Part shown: positions 1 to 9,242 of the stretch, piece by piece
Layout of the letters: the number at the start of each line of letters is the position of its first letter
Position numbering within the stretch: the first letter of the stretch is position 1
Origin: Aliiroseovarius lamellibrachiae
GTDB lineage: Bacteria > Pseudomonadota > Alphaproteobacteria > Rhodobacterales > Rhodobacteraceae
Assembly: GCF_018599245.1 (NCBI RefSeq)
Contig: NZ_JAHEVJ010000002.1
Span: 62,001 to 126,000 of the forward strand
DNA length: 64,000 nucleotides
Direction: 5' to 3'
Made by a program: the position numbers and the translations under genes
The notes under the pieces: model-generated
The model's database searches: none
Told to the model about the DNA's origin: nothing
The model's input: only the letters and a program-made list of their open reading frames with translations

Positions 1-963
1 GTGTTCGGTGGCGCCCCAATAGCGACCAAATAGCGTGTCACGGCCAATGAAGTTCAGCGCCCCCGCCACAGCCTCGCCGTTGCGTATGGCGAGAACCAAC
101 AGCACATCATCGCGCATTGTGTCCTGTACCAGATCGAAAAAGGCACGGGTCAGATAGGGGCTGCCCCATTTGCGGGCGCCGGTATCTTGATAAAACCGCC
201 AAAACGCGTCCCAATGTGCCGGCTTCAGATCGCCGCCCGTCAGCGAAACAATCTCGCCGCCGAAGGACTGTGCGCTGCGCCGCTCTTTGCGGATGGCCTT
301 GCGTTTGCGCGAAGTCAGGCTCGTCAGGAAGCCATCGAAATCCCGAAAGTTGTTGTTTTCCCAGTGATATTGCAACCCAACCCGTGGCAACAATCCCATT
401 TCCTCGCCCGCTTGCGCTTCGTCTTCTGTGCAGAAAGTAATATGCAGCGACGATAGGTCGTTGTCCGCGGCGGTCTGCACCGCACCTTGCACCAACGCAG
501 CCTGGCCGATGGTTTCAAACCCCGGACGCACGAGCAGCCGTCGTCCGGTGACGGGGGTGAAAGGAACCGCGAGCTGTAGCTTGGGGTAGTAGGATCCACC
601 CGCGCGTTCAAACGCCTCGGCCCAACCATGATCAAACACATATTCGCCTTGGCTATGGTGTTTTACGTAGAGTGGCGCACAGGCAATGACACGACCGTCG
701 ACCTCAACCGTGAGATGATGTGGATGCCAGCCGCTTTGCCCCCCAACGCTGGCGGAACGTTCAAGGGCCGATAGGAAACGGTGCGTTGTGAACGGGTCAA
801 TTGCGCGACCATTTTCAGCCTCTGGACAGGCACAGGCATCCCACGCCTGCGCGGAAATAGACGCAAGATCGGGGTGGGCGCGGATCTCGACCTGAGTTTG
901 TGTGTTCGCGGGTTCAGTCACCGGCGCATTGGGGCAGGTGGCGCGGTTTTGGTCAAGGCTCAT
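1..963 (-). CDS. COG3146/DUF482-type N-acyltransferase, C-terminus cut by window edge
   Basis: Predicted cytoplasmic acyltransferase with a GNAT-like fold, of the family annotated 'peptidogalycan biosynthesis protein' (COG3146); the substrate is unknown. The open frame starts at the ATG at 963 and runs 321 codons to the left edge without a stop, so the end of the protein is missing. Recognition rests on the basic stretch RKRKAIRKER (about residues 219-228) and the late GRYWG motif (313-317), both typical of this family. Its start overlaps the end of the GDPD gene by 11 bases, so it is probably the last or a late gene of the transcript that begins with the type I secretion genes. The family call is firm; the function is not. 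Confidence 0.85.
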   Translation of the reverse strand, partial: MSLDQNRATCPNAPVTEPANTQTQVEIRAHPDLASISAQAWDACACPEAENGRAIDPFTTHRFLSALERSASVGGQSGWHPHHLTVEVDGRVIACAPLYVKHHSQGEYVFDHGWAEAFERAGGSYYPKLQLAVPFTPVTGRRLLVRPGFETIGQAALVQGAVQTAADNDLSSLHITFCTEDEAQAGEEMGLLPRVGLQYHWENNNFRDFDGFLTSLTSRKRKAIRKERRSAQSFGGEIVSLTGGDLKPAHWDAFWRFYQDTGARKWGSPYLTRAFFDLVQDTMRDDVLLVLAIRNGEAVAGALNFIGRDTLFGRYWGATEH

Positions 964-1738
964 AGCCCTCAAATGTGATATTATCTGCGACGGCACGCGC
1001 GATCGTCTCGACCTCTTGCGATCGAACGGTCCAGCAGAGGATCGATGCGCCGGCTTCCTTCAACCGGGTCACAGCCGGGTTGGACAGGTCATCCACATCA
1101 TGGCTGATAAAGCTTGCGCCAACACGGTCAAAATCAGGGATGTCACGCAGAAATTTGCGGGTGGCGGCAGGTATAAAGGGCCATTCGCCCTGCAAATAGG
1201 CGCATGTGGTCAGGCCCAAAGGCAAATCATTGCGGTGTTGGGCAAAGCGGGCCACGGAATTTGGGTTGAATGACATTACAGCCACCTCCCCATCATACCC
1301 CTTCAATTCGCGCGCGGCGACCTCTTCCAAATCCCCGGTGCGTGGCCCCATGGCGCCATCCTGGTCTTTGATTTCGACCAAAAGCGGCACCCGGCCAGCG
1401 ACCAAATCCAGCACTTCGGCAAAGGTGGGAATGCCCTCATCCCCACCCAGCAATGCAGTTTTTCGCAAGGTGTTAGCATCGACCTGCCGGATTGCCCCCT
1501 TACCGTCGGCCAGCCGTGCAAGATCATAGTCGTGAAAGACCATGGCCTGCCCATCCTTGGAAGGTTGCAGATCAATCTCAATGCCATAGCCTCGTTCAAT
1601 CGCTGCCCGGATCGCCGCACGCGAATTCTCAGGTCGCCCGGCAGCCACATCGTGAAACGCGCGGTGGGCAATGGGTGTGGCTAAGAACGACTGGGGCAAA
1701 GCCGTGCGAGCGGTCTCGGGCAGGGAGATTTGGGTCAT
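953..1738 (-). CDS. Glycerophosphodiester phosphodiesterase (GDPD family)
   Basis: Hydrolyses glycerophosphodiesters to glycerol-3-phosphate and an alcohol. The protein has 261 residues and shows the GDPD catalytic pattern in order: HR at 25-26 with a second His at 29, PEN at 37-39, EID at 54-56 and FHD at 68-70, followed by VEIKDQ in the middle. There is no signal peptide, so it is likely cytoplasmic, where it could recycle head groups from phospholipid turnover. Its ATG overlaps the ridA stop (ATGA), so the two are translationally coupled, and its own end overlaps the COG3146 gene. Many roseobacter GDPDs are this short and cytoplasmic. Confidence 0.9.
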   Translation of the reverse strand: MTQISLPETARTALPQSFLATPIAHRAFHDVAAGRPENSRAAIRAAIERGYGIEIDLQPSKDGQAMVFHDYDLARLADGKGAIRQVDANTLRKTALLGGDEGIPTFAEVLDLVAGRVPLLVEIKDQDGAMGPRTGDLEEVAARELKGYDGEVAVMSFNPNSVARFAQHRNDLPLGLTTCAYLQGEWPFIPAATRKFLRDIPDFDRVGASFISHDVDDLSNPAVTRLKEAGASILCWTVRSQEVETIARAVADNITFEGYEP

Positions 1739-2196
1739 TTAATCTGAAAAATCCCTTCGATTTCAACGGCGACACCAAAGGGTAAACTTGCGGCAGAGAC
1801 TGCCGAACGGGCGTGACGGCCCGCTTCACCTAGGGCTTCAACCATGAAGTCTGATGCGCCGTTGATAACTTTGGGCTGCTCGCCAAAATCGGCGGTCGAG
1901 TTCACAAACCCCACCAGTTTTACGACGCGCACCACGCGGTCCAAATCGCCCCCGCAAGCGGCTTTGGCTTGAGCCAGCAGACCAATGGCGCAGGTTTTGG
2001 CGGCGGCGGCCCCTTCTTCTGCGGTCATTGTGTCACCCAGTTTCCCGGTGATGAAGGCGCCATCCGCCATCGAGATTTGGCCCGACACATGCACCAGATC
2101 ACCGACCTGTACATAAGGCACGTAGTTGGCCGCGGGGGCCGGTGCATCGGGCAGGGTCACACCCAGTTCAGCAAGACGCTTTTCAAATCCGCTCAT
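1735..2196 (-). CDS. RidA family protein (YjgF/YER057c/UK114)
   Basis: A 153-residue RidA-like protein. The archetype deaminates reactive enamine/imine intermediates released by PLP enzymes, but this longer subfamily (with PYVQVGDLVHVSGQ near residues 27-40) is of uncertain activity. The C-terminal half has the usual VEIEGIF strand. The gene sits 71 bases after the HlyD gene and is coupled to the GDPD gene through a four-base overlap. I do not see the catalytic arginine context well enough to claim enamine deaminase activity. The family call is secure from length and both end motifs. Confidence 0.88.
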   Translation of the reverse strand: MSGFEKRLAELGVTLPDAPAPAANYVPYVQVGDLVHVSGQISMADGAFITGKLGDTMTAEEGAAAAKTCAIGLLAQAKAACGGDLDRVVRVVKLVGFVNSTADFGEQPKVINGASDFMVEALGEAGRHARSAVSAASLPFGVAVEIEGIFQIK

Positions 2197-2267
2197 GTCA
2201 CATTTCTCCTCTTTCCTGACCGGACGCTAGCCCGGTTCTGACGTCAGTGAAAGGCCAAATGCGCCGC

Positions 2268-3569
2268 TTATCTTTCGCGAAACGCCTTGTCGAAATATCC
2301 GCGTAGAGGCTCGATCAGATAGGCAAGGGGGGTCTGATCCTGGGTGCGGATGAACCCGGTGGCTGGCATGCCGGGAAGCAACGATGCGCCCTCGGGCAGT
2401 TTGGCCAATTCGCCGTCATCCAAGTGGATTTCGGTGCGATAAAAGCTGGCCCCCGACCCCTCATCCGTAAATGCATCGGCGGATAGTTTGGTGACATGGC
2501 CGGTCAGATCGGGCGTATTTCGTGCGTCAAATGCGTTGAATTGCAAACGTACTTTCTGGCCAACAAAAACCTGATCGACGTGGATCGGGTCAACCTGTGC
2601 CGCGATCACCAGCGGGCGATCCTGTGGCACCAAAAACATGACGGGATCGGCCGCGCGGATCACCGCGCGTTCCGCAAAAACACGCATGCCCAACACGATG
2701 CCTGACACGGGCGCGCGCAGATCCAGCCGGTCCAATGTTTCAGTCAGGCTCAATCGTTGTTCGGCCAGATCCAACCGAGAGCTTTCCACATCGCGCAATT
2801 CGGTCATCGCCTCCTCGCGGCGCTGCGCGGTGAGTTGGGTGATGTTCAGATCAATTTCGGTGATCCGCCCTTCTGCCTCGGCCCGTGTGGCGGCCAGCTC
2901 GCCAATGCGCCCCAAGAGCCCTGCCTCATCTCGTTGCAAGGCCAAGACGCGGCTGGCTTGGGCCAAGCCTTTCGCCAAGAGTGTCTTCTGGTTCTCAAGC
3001 TCTTCGCGGATCAGCGTTAGCTGTTTGTTCATGGCCTCCTGTTGGGCATTCACCCCGTCGATCTGGGCGCGAATTTGCCCGGTTCGTTTGGCCAGCTGTT
3101 CTGCCTGTGTGGCCAAAGTATGCGCGCGCGAAGTGAACAGGCGTTCTTGCCCTTTGATCAAGGATGCGATTTCTGGCCGTGTCTGCGCAATGCTGTTCAG
3201 CTCGTCCGGAAAACTAACCGTGGCGGCGCCATCACGTTCGGCCCCGAGGCGTGCGGTACGGGCCAACAGCTCAAAATATTGGCCCTCCACCACATTCAGG
3301 CGCGATTGCAACAGGGTGCTGTCAAGCCGAACAAGCACGTCGCCGGCGGAAACAAAATCCCCTTCTTTTACGACAATTTCCGAAACGACGCCGCCGTCAG
3401 GATGCTGCACGACCTGCCGGTTTTGATCTACCTCAATGGCGCCCGCGACAATGACGGCACCAGAAATATTGGTCATCACAGACCATGCCCCAAATCCGCC
3501 GACCAGCAAGGCCAGTGCAAGAAACCCAATGGTCAGGGGCGTGCGGGCTGAAAAGTCTTGTTTTGCCAC
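2268..3569 (-). CDS. Type I secretion periplasmic adaptor, HlyD/PrtE family
   Basis: Membrane fusion protein that bridges an inner-membrane ABC exporter and an outer-membrane channel of the TolC type. It has 433 residues with a short cytoplasmic N-terminus, one membrane helix (about 10-30), a biotinyl-lipoyl-like segment ([20 protein letters not shown]), a long coiled coil rich in Glu, Gln and Arg (about 95-270), and a C-terminal beta domain. I chose the GTG at 3569, which overlaps the ABC gene stop (TAGTG) and has a GGGGGA ribosome site about 8 bases before it; an upstream in-frame ATG at 3698 would overlap the ABC gene by 130 bases and adds a non-conserved basic stretch. Confidence 0.93.
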   Translation of the reverse strand: MAKQDFSARTPLTIGFLALALLVGGFGAWSVMTNISGAVIVAGAIEVDQNRQVVQHPDGGVVSEIVVKEGDFVSAGDVLVRLDSTLLQSRLNVVEGQYFELLARTARLGAERDGAATVSFPDELNSIAQTRPEIASLIKGQERLFTSRAHTLATQAEQLAKRTGQIRAQIDGVNAQQEAMNKQLTLIREELENQKTLLAKGLAQASRVLALQRDEAGLLGRIGELAATRAEAEGRITEIDLNITQLTAQRREEAMTELRDVESSRLDLAEQRLSLTETLDRLDLRAPVSGIVLGMRVFAERAVIRAADPVMFLVPQDRPLVIAAQVDPIHVDQVFVGQKVRLQFNAFDARNTPDLTGHVTKLSADAFTDEGSGASFYRTEIHLDDGELAKLPEGASLLPGMPATGFIRTQDQTPLAYLIEPLRGYFDKAFRER

Positions 3570-5305
3570 TAATTCATTCCCCCTTGGCCTTTGGATTGCT
3601 GGATTTGTCTTGCGTTCTGTACATGTTCCGCGAGGATTTTGTCGCGCGGGCCAAAGCCGCGCACCATACCGCCGTCGAGCATCAAGAGAACGTCGCATTC
3701 CGCAATTGCCGCTGGGCGGTGCGCCATAATAATCACGGCACCGCCCGTCGCCTTGACCGTGCCAATGGCCCGGTTCAGCGCGAGTGTGCCTTCGTTATCC
3801 AGGTTCGAATTGGGCTCATCCAGAACCAATAAAACAGGCGACCCATAAAGCGCGCGCGCCAGCCCCACCCGCTGCATTTGCCCGCCGGACAACATGCCGC
3901 CGCCACCGGATACACGCGTATCATACCCGTCAGGTAGGCGCAGGATCATATCATGGGCATCGGCGCGACGTGCGGCTTCGACCACTTTTTGATGATCTGG
4001 CGCTAATGATAGCCCCGCGATGTTCTCGGCGATGGTGCCATCAAAAAGTGAAATGCGTTGGGGGAGGTACCCGATATGTTTGCCAAGGGTGGCGGGGTCA
4101 AACTGTTCAAGTGCCGCGCCGTCGAGCCGGATTTTCCCGCCCGCGGGGCGCCAGACGCCGGTAATCACCCGTGCAAGGGTGGATTTTCCCGCACCCGAGG
4201 GGCCAATCACGCCCATTGCCTGGCCGGGCTTGAGTTCAAAATTCACCATGCGCAGTGTGGCACTGCTTTGTCCTGGTGGTACAACGGTCACGTTTTCTGC
4301 ACGCAGATGCGCCTGCGGTCGTGGAAGCTCCATCCGTTTCGGGTCGGGGGCAATCTCGCCCAGCAATTCAGACAGGTCGCGCCAGCCACTGCGCGCCCGT
4401 TGCACCACCTGCCACTGACCGATCAGCAGATCAATTGGCGCGAGGGCACGCCCCAATAGGATTGAGCCTGCGATCATGGCGCCGGGCGACATTTCGCCCT
4501 TAAGCGCAAGATAGGCCCCAAGGCCGAGCATTGCGGATTGTAAAAACAGCCGGAATGTTTTGGACAGGGCCGTGAATTGCCCCAAACGGTCGGTGGCCTG
4601 TACCCCCTGTTTCAAGGCTTCGGCACGGGCGAGGTGCCATCGGTCATAAGCGGCGTCTTGCATGCCGAGGGCGCGGACCATTTCCGCTTCGCCATGCAGT
4701 TGTGCGGCCATATGTTCCGCGCGCAGGGTTGCGGCATTTGCTTGAGCGACCGGAGGGTTGGTCGTGATTTGGTTCAGGATCGTAATCGCGATCAAAATTG
4801 CCCCGCCCGACACCGCCAAAATGCCCAGCCATGGGTGGAAAATTGCGATGGCCAGCAAAAATACGGGCGTCCAGGGAATGTCGAAAAAGGCTGTAAATGC
4901 GGGACTTGCCAGTAGTTTTTGCACCGCTTCCAAATCACGTAGGCTGTTGCTACGCCCTTGTCCGGGTGTCGCATGAGCCGCCCGTCGCAGTGCGGCGGCA
5001 AAAACGCGACGCTCTAACCCCACCTGAAACCGTGCGCCTGCCCGTGCCAAAACGCGATTTCGGGCAAAATCCAACACACCCATCATGGCAAAAAGAAACC
5101 CCATCAGGACGGTCAGTCCGATCAAAGTTTCTACGCTGCGCGAGCCCAATACGCGATCATAGACCTGCAGCATGTAAATCGGCCCGGTCAGCATTAGAAT
5201 ATTTACAAAAACCGAAAATATGCCTGCGGATGCAATCAGCCATGAGGCCTTGCGCCGCATCACCCGCAACTCTTCTTTGCCGTTTTCTAACTTTGCCTGT
5301 CGCAT
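3569..5305 (-). CDS. Type I secretion permease/ATPase, PrtD family
   Basis: Inner-membrane ABC exporter with fused permease and ATPase, 578 residues. The N-terminal half carries about six membrane helices (first near residues 22-45). The ATPase half shows Walker [10 protein letters not shown] (about 364-372), the signature [15 protein letters not shown] (about 470) and Walker B LLVLDEP (about 488). This arrangement without an N-terminal C39 peptidase-like domain fits PrtD exporters, which export RTX-type proteins such as proteases. It is the first gene of the leftward set with hlyD. No TolC-like gene and no glycine-rich RTX substrate is present in the window, so the cargo is unknown. Confidence 0.93.
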   Translation of the reverse strand: MRQAKLENGKEELRVMRRKASWLIASAGIFSVFVNILMLTGPIYMLQVYDRVLGSRSVETLIGLTVLMGFLFAMMGVLDFARNRVLARAGARFQVGLERRVFAAALRRAAHATPGQGRSNSLRDLEAVQKLLASPAFTAFFDIPWTPVFLLAIAIFHPWLGILAVSGGAILIAITILNQITTNPPVAQANAATLRAEHMAAQLHGEAEMVRALGMQDAAYDRWHLARAEALKQGVQATDRLGQFTALSKTFRLFLQSAMLGLGAYLALKGEMSPGAMIAGSILLGRALAPIDLLIGQWQVVQRARSGWRDLSELLGEIAPDPKRMELPRPQAHLRAENVTVVPPGQSSATLRMVNFELKPGQAMGVIGPSGAGKSTLARVITGVWRPAGGKIRLDGAALEQFDPATLGKHIGYLPQRISLFDGTIAENIAGLSLAPDHQKVVEAARRADAHDMILRLPDGYDTRVSGGGGMLSGGQMQRVGLARALYGSPVLLVLDEPNSNLDNEGTLALNRAIGTVKATGGAVIIMAHRPAAIAECDVLLMLDGGMVRGFGPRDKILAEHVQNARQIQQSKGQGGMN

Positions 5306-5528
5306 GGGACCCCAGTTTTAGGTTCATTTTGCATAATGGTATTAATTTTCGGCGAAAATCCGCGTTTTTTCGTTCAGTTCTGTCGCCAAATAGCCACAAT
5401 TGTAATTGCAAACCTGATACCCTCTGGGCATTCGCCCGTCATCCATTATGTGTCAGGCGACGTATAAACCATCTGAAAGATGCGGACTGTCGCCGGGGTG
5501 ACCGGGGGGAACCGCCGAGCTGCTTAAT

Positions 5529-6257
5529 ATGAAAAAGACGACTTTGATTGCGATTGCGGTGCTGACCGTGCTTGGTGCCTGTGCAAAAGCGCCGGCGCCT
5601 ACGGGTTATGATGATCCACATGAGGCGCAGAACCGACGGACCTATAAGGCCAATATTGCACTTGATCGGGCATTGATCAGCCCGGCGGCGGATTCTTATG
5701 GGCAAGTGCCCAAACCGGTGCGCAATTCGGTTGCCATGTTCGCGGAAAATGCCAGCCTGCCGGGCGTGGTGGTCAATAAGCTTTTGCAAGGTCAGATTGA
5801 CGATGCGGTGCACAATACGGTGCGCTTCTTGTTCAACTCGACGCTTGGCCTGTTAGGTCTGTTTGATGTGGCCAGCGACATTGGTCTGGAGGAGCGCAAG
5901 AGTGATTTCGGCGAGACCCTGCATGTTTGGGGAATGCCCGAAGGCGACTATGTTGTGCTGCCTTTCTTTGGTGCGTCAACGGAACGTGATGGCCTGGGTA
6001 TCTTGGGCGATTTCATGCTGAACCCGCTAAGCTATGTGTTGCCGACCGAAGTGCGTCAGCTGCCGAAAGCTGCTTGGGTAATGTCAAAATTCGGTGATCG
6101 TTATGATTTTGCCGATAGTGTTGATAGTATTCTTTACAGTGATGGCGATGGCTACGGCACGCTGCAACTCTATTACCTCGACAGTCGCCGGTATGAGCTG
6201 GGGCAGGTGGTCGAGGATAATGAACTGGACGATTTGTACGATGCATATGGTGGGTAA
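5529..6257 (+). CDS. mlaA: MlaA-type outer membrane lipoprotein (VacJ family)
   Basis: Outer-membrane component of the Mla pathway, which moves mislocalised phospholipids from the outer leaflet back toward the inner membrane and keeps outer-membrane asymmetry. The 242-residue protein has a lipoprotein signal with lipobox LGAC (Cys18), then the MlaA core: NRRTYKANIALDRALI, RNSVAMFAENASLPGVVVN, and FLFNSTLGLLGLFDVASD with the amphipathic glycine-containing segment, then GETLHVWGMPEGDYVVLPFFG. The next gene encodes MlaC, the expected periplasmic partner, with only four bases between. The mlaFEDB inner-membrane genes are not in the window. Confidence 0.95.
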   Translation: MKKTTLIAIAVLTVLGACAKAPAPTGYDDPHEAQNRRTYKANIALDRALISPAADSYGQVPKPVRNSVAMFAENASLPGVVVNKLLQGQIDDAVHNTVRFLFNSTLGLLGLFDVASDIGLEERKSDFGETLHVWGMPEGDYVVLPFFGASTERDGLGILGDFMLNPLSYVLPTEVRQLPKAAWVMSKFGDRYDFADSVDSILYSDGDGYGTLQLYYLDSRRYELGQVVEDNELDDLYDAYGG

Positions 6258-6261
6258 AGTG

Positions 6262-6843
6262 ATGTTGAACCGACGCACAATGATGGGTCTTTTGGCTGGC
6301 GCAATGGCGGCCCCAGCGGCTGCTTTTGCGGCAATCTCGGGGGGGCAAGCGGAAACCCTGATTGGCAAGGTGGTGGGCGATATTAATGCGATCATCAATT
6401 CCGGCGCAGCCGAGGCAAAGATGATTTCCCGTTTCAAAGGTGTTTTCACCAAATATGCTGACGTGAATTTCATTGCTCTGTCAGCGCTTGGTGTGGATGG
6501 TCGCAGCGCGACGGCGTCGCAGAAACGCGCTTTCACCAAGGCGTTCACTGGTTATATTGCGCAACGCTATGGCAGCCGCTTTCGGGAATTTAAGGGCGGG
6601 AAGATCGAAGTCGTGAGCACCAAGGCGGTGAAAAACCGGTTCGAAGTGCTGACGATGACCAAGCTTAAGGGCATGTCCCCCTTTGATGTGGTGTTCATTG
6701 TGGCTGCGAAAAACGGTAAATTCATCGACATGCAGGTCGAAGGAATTTCAATCGTGAAATCTGAGCGCAAAGAAATTGGCGCGATGTTGGATAAGCGCAA
6801 GGGTGATCTGGACCTGTTGATCAGGGATCTGTCCAAGGTCTGA
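6262..6843 (+). CDS. mlaC: MlaC-type periplasmic phospholipid-binding protein
   Basis: Periplasmic lipid shuttle of the Mla pathway (Ttg2D/MlaC family). The 193-residue product begins MLNRRTMMGLLAGAM, a signal peptide with a twin arginine that could be read by Tat or Sec, cleaved near AFA. The family pattern follows: helix with IINSGAAEAKMISRF, FTKAFTGYIAQRYGSRF (about 95-112), and DVVFIVAAKNGKFIDMQVEGISIV, LLIRDLSKV at the end. I chose ATG 6262, five bases after the mlaA stop, preceded by GGTGGG; in-frame ATGs at 6241 and 6247 inside mlaA are possible but would lengthen the signal peptide unusually. Confidence 0.9.
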   Translation: MLNRRTMMGLLAGAMAAPAAAFAAISGGQAETLIGKVVGDINAIINSGAAEAKMISRFKGVFTKYADVNFIALSALGVDGRSATASQKRAFTKAFTGYIAQRYGSRFREFKGGKIEVVSTKAVKNRFEVLTMTKLKGMSPFDVVFIVAAKNGKFIDMQVEGISIVKSERKEIGAMLDKRKGDLDLLIRDLSKV

Positions 6844-6942
6844 TCGCTTGGATGCAAACGGGCCTGCCGCAGAATCAGCACAAGTTAATCATGCGTCAGA
6901 CAGCCCAGTCGCGCCCGCGCCTTACCCATAGGTAAACCTAAG

Positions 6943-6975
6943 AAAACCCTGACGCGAAATGCGCCGGGGTTTTTT
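6943..6975 (+). terminator. Rho-independent terminator after mlaC
   Basis: A 13-base-pair stem (arms 6943-6955 and 6961-6973, one A-C mismatch) closes a five-base loop and runs into a T tract. It lies 100 bases after the mlaC stop and separates the mla pair from the desaturase gene. Confidence 0.8.
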
Positions 6976-7104
6976 CGTATTTGAATGAACAAATCCGCAG
7001 CATTCTGGGACAGATCCGCACGTTGACGTGTCTTGGGCGCGTTTTTACTTGCCATATAGGGCTGGTGGTTTATCCGTTTCCGGGACCAACGAAAAAGCAG
7101 GCGC

Positions 7105-8136
7105 ATGAAAGATACATCAGACCACCCGCTCAACAGCGAAACCCTTTCCGCACGCGAATGGGTGAAAACCTTGGCCAATTATCGCGAACCAGATGCATTG
7201 CGCAGCAGCTTTGAGCTGGGCGTGACGTTCATCCCCTTCATTGCCCTATGGGTTTTGGCGTGGCTGTCTCTTTCCGTCAGTTACTGGTTGACCTTTGGCA
7301 TTTCGGTCCTGAATGCGGCGTTTCTATTGCGCCTTTTCACGATCCAACATGATTGCGGACATGGCTCGTTCTTCAAGCATCGCGCCGTGAGCGATTGGGT
7401 GGGCCGCGTGATTGGCGTGCTGACGCTGACCCCATATGATGTGTGGCGCCGGACCCATTCAATCCACCACAGCTCGGCGGGTAATCTTGGCAAACGTGGC
7501 ATTGGTGACATCCATACGATGACCGTTGCCGAATACGAGGCTTTGACCCCGTTCCACCGCTTGATGTATCGCCTGTACCGCAACCCTGTTGTGTTGTTTG
7601 GTTTTGGACCAAGCTATCTGTTCCTTTTGCAAAACCGCTTGCCCGTTGGCCTGATGAACAGCGCGCGTTATTGGATCAGCGCCATGGGCACCAACCTGTC
7701 GATCTTTATTGGCATCGCCGTGATCTGGTATTTTGGCGGTCTCTCGGCCGTGTTTCTGATTTTCCTGCCCTCCACTTTGCTGGCGGCGACAGGGGGCATG
7801 TGGCTGTTTTATGTTCAGCATCAGTTTGAAAACACGACATGGAATGAAGACGAAAATTGGCAACTGCATGATGCGGCCCTGCACGGCAGCTCGCACTATG
7901 TATTGCCACCAGTATTGCAATGGTTCAGCGCCAATATCGGCATCCACCATGTGCATCACCTCTACAGCCGCATCCCGTTTTACCGCCTGACAGAGGTGCT
8001 TAAAGATCATTCCGTCTTGGCGCAAATCAACCGGATGACCATCCGTGAAAGCTTTGCCTGCGCGCGTCTGCATCTTTGGGATGAGAAAAGCAAACAATTG
8101 CTGTCTTTCCGTCAGGCCCGCCAGCTTTACGGCTGA
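7105..8136 (+). CDS. Membrane fatty acid desaturase
   Basis: Di-iron membrane desaturase of 343 residues (COG3239-like) that would introduce a double bond into membrane acyl chains. The three histidine boxes are all present: HDCGH at 82-86, HSIHH at 118-122 and HHVHH at 281-285. Hydrophobic segments lie at about 40-80, 165-180 and 195-230, as expected for the fold. The regiospecificity cannot be read from sequence. It is bounded by terminators on both sides, so it is probably transcribed alone. It follows the mla genes, which also act on envelope phospholipids, but I see no shared transcript. Confidence 0.92.
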   Translation: MKDTSDHPLNSETLSAREWVKTLANYREPDALRSSFELGVTFIPFIALWVLAWLSLSVSYWLTFGISVLNAAFLLRLFTIQHDCGHGSFFKHRAVSDWVGRVIGVLTLTPYDVWRRTHSIHHSSAGNLGKRGIGDIHTMTVAEYEALTPFHRLMYRLYRNPVVLFGFGPSYLFLLQNRLPVGLMNSARYWISAMGTNLSIFIGIAVIWYFGGLSAVFLIFLPSTLLAATGGMWLFYVQHQFENTTWNEDENWQLHDAALHGSSHYVLPPVLQWFSANIGIHHVHHLYSRIPFYRLTEVLKDHSVLAQINRMTIRESFACARLHLWDEKSKQLLSFRQARQLYG

Positions 8137-8167
8137 TCGGTCCACGACATTTGTGAACAACGGACTG

Positions 8168-8196
8168 CCCCACCGCGCGCCGCGCTGTGGGGTTTT
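8168..8196 (+). terminator. Rho-independent terminator after the desaturase gene
   Basis: An 11-base-pair GC-rich stem (8168-8178 with 8182-8192, one mismatch) with a three-base loop is followed by TTTT. It sits 31 bases beyond the desaturase stop. Confidence 0.8.
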
Positions 8197-8309
8197 CTAT
8201 GACCAAAGGCCTGAATCCTCTGCGTTTTCCGTAACGTATCTTGCGCGAGAATTGCCCCCCATGACGCAACCTATTAGAGAGGGGCGTGACAATATTTAGG
8301 AGCGAGCAT

Positions 8310-9188
8310 TTGGACCGCATTTTTATTCATATCCTTCTTTTGCCGGAATGGACGCTGATGTTTGCCGGCATCCTTTGCGCCATTTTGGGGGGGCTAATTG
8401 CGGCGTGGCGCCTGACCATCCGCCACTCTATCGGACGACTGGCTTTTCTGTGGGCCAAGGCGCTGTTCAACGTTGGTGTCGTGGCCCTTCAACTGGGGGG
8501 GCATGCGGTGCCGTTTGCTGCAGACCTTGGCCTTCTTTGGATCCTGATCACGGTGATTTTTACCGGCGCCGCTGGTCTAGGGGGAATGCTGTATTACGCC
8601 TCGGCCGCCCGCTCGATGAACATGCGCGGAGACAGCAAATATGCCTGGATGGGGTTTGTTCCAATCGTCGCTCTTGTTCTTCTTTTCACCCCTGCGATGG
8701 CGGACCAACAGAAACCCATGCGCGGGCGAATGGTGCGTTATGTCCGAAACCCAATCTTGCTTGTCACAGCTCTGGTCGCAATCATCATGGGGCAGGCCTT
8801 ATCGAAGGTGCTGGATGAAACCCCCGCGTATGATGTCGTGGACAGCACCACACTCGTTGGTCTTATCTCGGGTGCGATGACCGTAGAGGAGTATTTCGCA
8901 AGCGAAAGCGAGGGGATGCGCGCAAGCCTTCCGATGGAACTAGATGAGGTGAAGACCTTAACGCGAGTCGATGCAGAGGGAAAATCGCTGGAGTTTGTGT
9001 ATGTCGTGTCGGACCACCAACCCGGGGTCGCCATGAACTCAACCTCCACCTTGGCAGAGATCGTCTGCCCAGCCGAAAGTTTTGGTGGGCCGCTGAGCCG
9101 TGGAGGGCAGGTGATCTTTACGTACCGTGACCCTGACGAAATCCTGATTGATCGCTATGTGATCAGCGTGGCGGACTGCTCCGCCTGA
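8310..9188 (+). CDS. Unknown integral membrane protein with C-terminal soluble domain
   Basis: A 292-residue protein I do not recognise. It has four or five hydrophobic segments in the first 165 residues (around IHILLLPEWTLMFAGILCAI, GLLWILITVIFTGAAGLGG, FVPIVALVLLF and ILLVTALVAIIMG), then a soluble domain of about 120 residues with two cysteines (in EIVCPAESF and VADCSA) that could form a disulfide if periplasmic. I chose the TTG at 8310 because AGGAG ends seven bases before it; a GTG at 8286 is in frame but has no ribosome site. The gene is alone between a terminator and a convergent gene. Codon use looks like its neighbours. Confidence 0.7.
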   Translation: MDRIFIHILLLPEWTLMFAGILCAILGGLIAAWRLTIRHSIGRLAFLWAKALFNVGVVALQLGGHAVPFAADLGLLWILITVIFTGAAGLGGMLYYASAARSMNMRGDSKYAWMGFVPIVALVLLFTPAMADQQKPMRGRMVRYVRNPILLVTALVAIIMGQALSKVLDETPAYDVVDSTTLVGLISGAMTVEEYFASESEGMRASLPMELDEVKTLTRVDAEGKSLEFVYVVSDHQPGVAMNSTSTLAEIVCPAESFGGPLSRGGQVIFTYRDPDEILIDRYVISVADCSA

Positions 9189-9196
9189 TTGTTTTT

Positions 9197-9235
9197 CGTG
9201 ATCTGGGGCCGCGATCACTGCGTCCCCAGATCACG
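9197..9235. repeat. Perfect 12-bp inverted repeat between convergent genes
   Basis: The arms 9197-9208 and 9224-9235 are perfectly complementary with a 15-base loop. The element lies between the ends of the unknown membrane protein gene and the penicillin-binding protein gene. It lacks a T tract on either side, so it may terminate inefficiently or act as an RNA-protecting hairpin shared by both transcripts. Confidence 0.7.
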
Positions 9236-9242
9236 TTGTGGC

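Noticed and set aside
3780-3840. GGTTCGAAT-like string suggesting a tRNA T-arm
   Set aside because: It lies inside the ABC exporter gene near Walker B and no cloverleaf can be formed around it.
5306-5528. Possible regulatory elements between the secretion genes and mlaA
   Set aside because: AT-rich and certain to hold promoters, but no hexamer pair or palindrome is clear enough to report.
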